Shown here piece by piece: positions 44,356 to 48,810 of a stretch of 48,810 nt of DNA. The notes under the pieces were generated by a model that worked only from the letters and a program-made list of their open reading frames with translations, did no database searches and was not told where the DNA came from. Source of the DNA: Proteromonas lacertae (lineage: Eukaryota; Sar; Bigyra; Opalinata; Proteromonadidae); the NCBI GenBank assembly GCA_002245135.1, contig NGBS01000345.1:1-48810 (forward strand). Reading direction: 5' to 3'. Position 1 is the first letter of the stretch, and each line of letters begins with the position of its first letter. The position numbers and the translations under genes were made by a program.

Positions 44356-45642
44356 ATGAATGAAAGTGGCGAGTTTAAATATTGTATAATACAAAATAGA
44401 AGAGTAAAAGATTGTGATATTTTCCCTATATCAAATAAAGATGATGATGAAGAACAGAAACAAGAAGAAGGAAAAGAAAAACAAAAAGTAGAAATAGAAG
44501 AACAAGAACTAAAAGATGAAGATAGTGAACAACAAAATCAGGATATTAATACAATAGTTTTACCTCCAATGGATGTATATATACAAAACAATAAAGTTTA
44601 TTTGATGAGAGAATGTTTTTATAAGATGTTAAATTTTATTTTTCCTCAAAATTTTAATTTTAATTATGATAATCAAAGAAATTATTTGATATTTGGTCAT
44701 AATGGGATAGGAAAGTCAAAGTTTGCTGATATCATTAGAGAGAAAATTCATAAGAAATTCGGTAAAAGTGTTAGTATATTACATTTAATTAAAGGAAAAA
44801 CCTGTCCATACGAAAACAAAGAATATTACGATAAGAAAAAGAAATTTCAAATAGTAATTTCTGATGAAGCTGTAATTGGTGAAGATGATTATGCAGATGC
44901 AAAAATGATAATATTATTAGCTAATCCATTCAAAAAGCAGTATAAAACATTTCAAAGTAAAAGATGTGCATTAATAATGTATATACCTCAATTAACACAA
45001 GAAGAAGTAGAGAAAGTTGGAGAAACAAAATTTATTATAGTTAAAAAATTGAATGGCATTGAACTGAATATTACATATAAAGGATTTACAAATAGTGATG
45101 AAATAAATTCTGATAAATCACAAATATTTTTCAATAAGAATGGATATGATAAATGGAAAAAGGTGTATGAAGAAAAGTATTCATTATATAAAGGTATTAT
45201 TGGTTTTTACAGAAATAAAGACAATGAAAATTATATAAAAGCTTCAATTAATGATGAAAAGAACAAGGTGATAATGGAAGAAATATTAAAAGGAATAAAT
45301 AAATCTCCATTTTCAAAAGGTGAATATGATTATGTATTGATATATGATACATATGAAGATGAAAATGGTATTTTTACATCAAATCGACTTACATTTATAT
45401 CTGAAGAAATCAAAAAGAAGGCATGTGATAAACTTTATAATATAAACGATAAAGAAAGTTGTAAAGAAAAGATAAAATCATTAAAAGAAAATCCAGTAGG
45501 AAGTCTAGCTGGAATATTATATGAAAGAATTATATCATATTTAATGAAGAATTGTGATTCTTTTAATAAAAATTTGATAGATGATATTAAAGAATATTAC
45601 TTAGATGAAAAAAAGAATAAATATATTGTTTATCACTTATGA
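44356..45642 (+). CDS. Second Crinkler/RHS-type P-loop NTPase, shorter paralogue
   Basis: 428 residues, no intron, 36 bp after the previous gene on the same strand. An acidic, Gln/Lys-rich N-terminus leads into LPPMDVYIQNNKVYLMRECF, which corresponds to the IYIRDCYYSMF region of the neighbour, then a P-loop variant FGHNGIGKSKF and QIVISDEAV as Walker B. ALIMYIPQLTQEEVEKV recalls the MPxWSxxEL stretch of RHS proteins. It lacks the SPRY-like modules and the coiled coil. The spacing is too short for a normal separate promoter, so either the intergenic gap suffices in this compact genome or the two share a transcript. Function unknown; effector-like or genome-defence roles are guesses. Confidence 0.65.
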   Translation: MNESGEFKYCIIQNRRVKDCDIFPISNKDDDEEQKQEEGKEKQKVEIEEQELKDEDSEQQNQDINTIVLPPMDVYIQNNKVYLMRECFYKMLNFIFPQNFNFNYDNQRNYLIFGHNGIGKSKFADIIREKIHKKFGKSVSILHLIKGKTCPYENKEYYDKKKKFQIVISDEAVIGEDDYADAKMIILLANPFKKQYKTFQSKRCALIMYIPQLTQEEVEKVGETKFIIVKKLNGIELNITYKGFTNSDEINSDKSQIFFNKNGYDKWKKVYEEKYSLYKGIIGFYRNKDNENYIKASINDEKNKVIMEEILKGINKSPFSKGEYDYVLIYDTYEDENGIFTSNRLTFISEEIKKKACDKLYNINDKESCKEKIKSLKENPVGSLAGILYERIISYLMKNCDSFNKNLIDDIKEYYLDEKKNKYIVYHL

Positions 45643-45719
45643 TGAGTTGAATAATATTGATAAAGAGATTAATTTATATTATTCATAAAGTATATTTTCT
45701 ATTATTAAATATTTTCTGT

Positions 45720-45975
45720 TATTTTAGAATGACATTATTTTGGCAAAAGGAACAATGACAAAAGGAGTTTATCATTATAACATTATATTTATACGCAAAT
45801 AGAAGATACTATTCATTATTCAAAGATATAGATTTATAAATCAATGAAATGATAATATTAGTGGTAGAATTTACTACGCAGTTTGCAATGAAGTGTTTAA
45901 AGGTGATGATAATTGTTTATTGAGAGAATGGAAGAAGGAATACATTATTTATATTCTTTTCTTAGTGAATCACTA
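45720..45975 (+). pseudogene. Relic of the SPRY-like module of the Crinkler/RHS-type family
   Basis: Short plus-strand pieces resemble the module in the large neighbour: MTKGVYHYNIIF against KSGIYHFYFEI, and YYAVCNEVF against YVVCNQLF. It is a broken copy with several breaks, showing that the cluster once had a further member. Confidence 0.5.
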
Positions 45976-46130
45976 AATCTACTTCTTAATAATTTCCTTT
46001 CCCCTTGTTCTATTAATATCACATAATAATCACATTATAGGTGAAGCATATCACAATCACAAATAATCATCAACTGTATTATTTTATAAAATTTTATCCG
46101 TTTCATATTATTTCTTTTTATTCTTTTTCG
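45976..46130. promoter_or_regulatory. Intergenic/promoter stretch with TTATCCGTTTCATA motif
   Basis: No gene. About 30 bp before the next start codon lies TTATCCGTTTCATATTATTT, which resembles the ATATCCGTTTCATAATATTT border of the Polinton arm repeats. Confidence 0.35.
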
Positions 46131-46292
46131 ATGTGTCGTAAAGTTACTTGTTCAAAATGTGGAAAACCAACATGGGCTGGTTGTGGTAATCATATAGAGC
46201 AAGCATTAGCTGGAGTATAGTTTTAGAAACATTTTTTGAAATAGATTCCTGAAGCTGATCGTTGCCATTGTCCTAGAGATGATAAGAAGTGA
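46131..46292 (+). CDS. Tiny conserved zinc-ribbon-like protein (43 residues)
   Basis: Two exons (46131-46214, 46245-46292) join across a 30-nt intron (GTATAG...AATAG) to 44 codons ending in TGA. The sequence is MCRKVTCSKCGKPTWAGCG, NHIEQALAG, then IPEADRCHCP. The pattern CxxC...TWxGCGxH...RCxC is shared with a widespread family of very small Cys-rich proteins of unknown function found in bacteria, plants and fungi. Metal binding by the Cys/His residues is likely. Because it is below usual size cut-offs it is easily missed. Ends before a 140-bp gap to the convergent glycosyltransferase-like gene. Confidence 0.85.
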
Positions 46293-46432
46293 TAAAATTA
46301 TTAATTAATTACTACTATATTATTTTTATATTACTTATCGTAATAAATTTACATCTATTATGTTTATGCTATTTTATTTCATACAAAAGAATAATAATAA
46401 TAACCAATATCATTTAAAAACTATCACCACAG

Positions 46433-47215
46433 TTAAATCAAATCTCTACAATCCTTTGAATGATTAGGATGAGGTGATCTTTCAAAGAATGAACTACATT
46501 CACTGTCACTATCACCACAATTCTTCTCAACCATATGCCCCATAGAGAATCCACTCTTTTTAGCAGCAGCATTATACTCCTTTGATGTCTTATATTCTAT
46601 TAACTTCTGTAATGCTGATAATCTAAATAATGTTGCACCATTCACATATCTCGTTCTACCATTACATACAGCTAACTTCTTACCATTTTTATCAGTCACT
46701 TTCCAATCATCAGCACTACCATGACAATCATATGGAGCTAAACTTAAACCATATACACCTGTCCATGAATTAGTTAAGGTCTGAATAGCTTCACGTAAAA
46801 ATGGTCTTTTATGAATTTCAGGTGATTTCATTTTCATTCCTTCTTCTATTACAAAGATCCATGGAGCATTGTTACACAATATCCAAATTGTCTTGTAGGT
46901 CATCACATATCCATCTGTCTTGTCTAAAAATACGTGTTTGTTAAACTGATACCCATCTACAACATATTTTCTGTATTGGGAGTGAGTATCAATCCAAACT
47001 AACTCATATGGAATATGATCGTATAATTCTAAATGAGTAACCATTTCCCATAATGTTCTATTCAATTCTGTTGATCCATATTTGTTACAGGAGTTTAGGA
47101 CAATACATATCTCTGGTTTCTTTTCAGTCGGTGTCTTTCTTGCTATATAAAGGTTCTTCTTTGCTGATACTTCAATTGCTAAAAATAGCACAAAAAAAAG
47201 TACTAGTTTAGACAT
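46433..47215 (-). CDS. Secreted or lumenal glycosyltransferase-like protein
   Basis: 260 residues, no intron. It starts with a clear signal peptide (KLVLFFVLFLAIEVSA, cleavage likely near residue 18). The mature part begins EICIVLNSCNKYGS, followed by RTLWEMVTHLE and YELVWIDTHS, the alternating strand-helix-strand start of a GT-A nucleotide-sugar-binding fold. WIFVIEEGMKMKSP sits where the metal-binding acidic motif would be, and VNGATLFRLSALQKL follows, as in acceptor-side segments of such enzymes. Six or more Cys residues suggest disulphides in the ER/Golgi. Substrate unknown. A family 2-like transferase acting on surface glycoproteins is inferred; a non-enzymatic GT-A relative cannot be excluded. 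Confidence 0.6.
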   Translation of the reverse strand: MSKLVLFFVLFLAIEVSAKKNLYIARKTPTEKKPEICIVLNSCNKYGSTELNRTLWEMVTHLELYDHIPYELVWIDTHSQYRKYVVDGYQFNKHVFLDKTDGYVMTYKTIWILCNNAPWIFVIEEGMKMKSPEIHKRPFLREAIQTLTNSWTGVYGLSLAPYDCHGSADDWKVTDKNGKKLAVCNGRTRYVNGATLFRLSALQKLIEYKTSKEYNAAAKKSGFSMGHMVEKNCGDSDSECSSFFERSPHPNHSKDCRDLI

Positions 47216-47365
47216 CTAAAAAAACAAATTAAATTTTTGGTGTATGAAAAATAGAGATTAATTTTGCTACACCAATTCTTTTCCTTCATCTTCATTTATA
47301 TCAATATATGTATAATTCATTTTATTTTATTCCAAGATTAAAAAAAAAGAAAATATATATCATAA

Positions 47366-47807
47366 TTACATTGCTTTCTTATAATCCTCTAATACTTTAT
47401 TAGCAACATCTACAGATATCATATCTTTAGAGTTTGGAGTAATGTAAATAAATGATCATCACCTCTTCTTGGAATCAAATGAAAATGAACATGTGGAACT
47501 ACTTGTCCGGCATCTTTACCATTATTTTGACATAGATTTACTCCTGTAACTCCTTCACATGTCTTAATAGCTTTTGTTATCTTCGAACATAAAGGAAGTA
47601 TTTTAGCTGATACATCTTCTGGTAATTGATCTAAAGTTTCACAATGATGTTTTGGTACAACTAGGCAATGACCTTGAGTTACTGGGAAGGCATCTAAAAA
47701 AGAATCAAGTTTTCATCTTCATAAATCTATATATAGTTCGATATATAAATAGATACTTTGAATGATGGAATTTCTCCTGATATAATTTTGCAGAATATGC
47801 AAGACAT
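47366..47807 (-). CDS. HIT-family nucleotide hydrolase (HINT-like)
   Basis: Exons from the start: 47757-47807, 47463-47726, 47366-47424. The introns are 30 nt (47727-47756, GTATCT...ATAG) and 38 nt (47425-47462, GTGATG...AAAG). The order is typical: MSCIFCKIISGEIPS, IYEDENLILF, DAFPVTQGHCLVVPK, and the histidine triad HVHFHLIPRR, which binds the nucleotide phosphate. HINT enzymes cleave AMP-amine conjugates and dinucleotides. The frame needs one extra T in the run near 47696-47701 (T6 seen, T7 expected); with it the total is 125 codons (124 residues). The second intron has an atypical GTGATG donor, but its removal restores the C-terminal SVDVANKVLEDYKKAM; a plain one-base change near 47450 would be an alternative. 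Confidence 0.85.
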
Positions 47808-47938
47808 TGAGTTTTTTCGAAAAGAATAAAAAATCCTATTTGCAAAATAGATTTGAATAATTGCTTTTATTTCACTTTCAAGATAGAACATTTAAATATA
47901 AAACACAGAAATATATATATCAAAATGTACGAATCTGA

Positions 47939-48810
47939 TTATTCTTTTGCTCTCTGTTGTAAACCCTATTTATATCAATATTTATGAAATATACATATTG
48001 AAGGACTTGGGCTAATTCTTCAGATGAATTACTGTACAAATATGGGAAACCAATATCTGCTATCATTCTTCTTAATTGTTCTACAGATAAACAAGTCAAA
48101 TCATCGTATTCAATAGCTAAATGCTTTCTTTGCTTTCTATTGATAAAAAAATAAATCATATTTTTATAAATATACACCACATTCTCAACGCAAAACCATA
48201 CTAATTCTTCTTTTCTCATATTGCTAGCATAGGAAGTAGCCAATCGTTTAAAAACAATCTTATTCCATCAACATCTAATAGAGTACACATGGTGTGTATT
48301 CTTCTTTCTTCTACTGATAATTCATTCATTTTCTTGATAGTTTGTTTTTCTTTACCATCTTTTTCTACTTCAGATTCAACTTGAGGAGTTGTAGGTGTTG
48401 TAGACTCATTTTTTCAATATTCAATTTTTGAAATTCATTCCTAATCAATCCCAAAAAGTATACCAATCCAACTGTCCATCTTTATCTACCAGTTTATCAA
48501 TTGTATATTCCAATATATCATCACTTTCATCCTTATCAATGTTAGATGCTTTAAACAGTGATGATAATAATGTTTTGGTTTGTTCTCTATTCAGATATCC
48601 ATGATGATTTGTATCTAATTCTTCAAACAGTATTCTAATATATATAATTAAATATAGACATATATATACCTTGCTCCTACTTCTAATCTCTCAATTTCAT
48701 CTGCAATTTGTTTATTCTTTTCATTTATTTTTCCATATAATTTCTTATGAATTTTATTCCTATATAATAAAATGCAAATCCACTTGCTAATGCAGCTGAT
48801 GTGCAAATGG
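47939..48810 (-). CDS. EF-hand protein, start outside window
   Basis: Exons from the window edge: 48670-48810, 48464-48634, 48256-48440, 48176-48223, 47995-48136, 47939-47965. The introns are 35, 23, 32, 39 and 29 nt. The first part has a hydrophobic segment (WICILLY) and a charged helix (KNKQIADEIERLEVGAR). Two EF-hands follow: LDTNHHGYLNREQ, degenerate, and VDKDGQLDWNEF, a good loop restored only when the 23-nt intron is removed. Then come a Thr/Pro/Glu/Lys linker and a C-terminal helical domain (LLDVDGIRFN, CLSVEQLRRMIADIGFPYLY). One extra A in the A6 run near 48412 is needed; with it all phases agree. Calcium binding is likely. Family not recognised; a membrane-anchored calcium sensor is inferred. 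Confidence 0.65.

Noticed and set aside
1-48810. tRNA, rRNA or CRISPR arrays
   Set aside because: I saw no cloverleaf-type sequence with a GGTTCGAATCC-like arm, no rRNA-like stretch and no regular spacer array; this is a reading by eye, not a covariance search.

Overview
The window comes from an AT-rich, compact genome of a single-celled eukaryote. The evidence is tiny spliceosomal introns (about 23-57 nt, nearly all starting GTAT and ending TAG), standard stops (TAA, TAG and TGA all used), an internal TTAGGG-type telomere repeat, and eukaryotic families: CIA2/MIP18, ZC2HC1-type zinc fingers, HIT, sushi/CCP, LRR-kinase, SR-type tail and Crinkler/RHS-type NTPases. I cannot name the lineage.

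Layout. 1-1901: 3' part of a sushi-domain membrane protein. 1902-4881: gene graveyard with a Polinton-gene relic, a MULE-end relic, an HSP70 pseudogene, a CaMKK-like kinase pseudogene and a small unrecognised fragment. 4904-11688: a Mutator-like (MULE) DNA transposon with 2,316-bp terminal inverted repeats (TIRs), each carrying a nested hAT-like non-autonomous element at the mirrored position. 12130-19330: a dense block of host genes: CIA2-like Fe-S targeting factor, an unrecognised conserved gene, a ZC2HC1-like zinc-finger gene with a candidate U12-type AT-AA intron, a pseudokinase-LRR gene with quantised exons, and a second kinase-like gene. 19430-40374: a Polinton-like element built as one giant inverted repeat. 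Its two arms of about 9.07 kb are head to head around a 41-bp spacer, a 6-bp target duplication (AGAACC) flanks it, and a whole-looking 2,747-bp hAT transposon sits in the right arm. 40377-48810: an RS-rich exon, two Crinkler/RHS-type P-loop NTPase genes plus a relic, a tiny zinc-ribbon gene, a secreted glycosyltransferase-like protein, a HIT hydrolase and an EF-hand protein running off the edge.

How it fits together. Host genes are separated by tens to a few hundred bases and often share short divergent promoters. Almost all extra DNA is mobile. Both large elements have inverted repeats extended into coding sequence, which suggests inverted duplication or gene conversion is common in this genome. 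Four otherwise sound host genes each need exactly one extra base to read through, three of them in homopolymers; this looks like homopolymer undercalling in the assembly rather than real pseudogenes.
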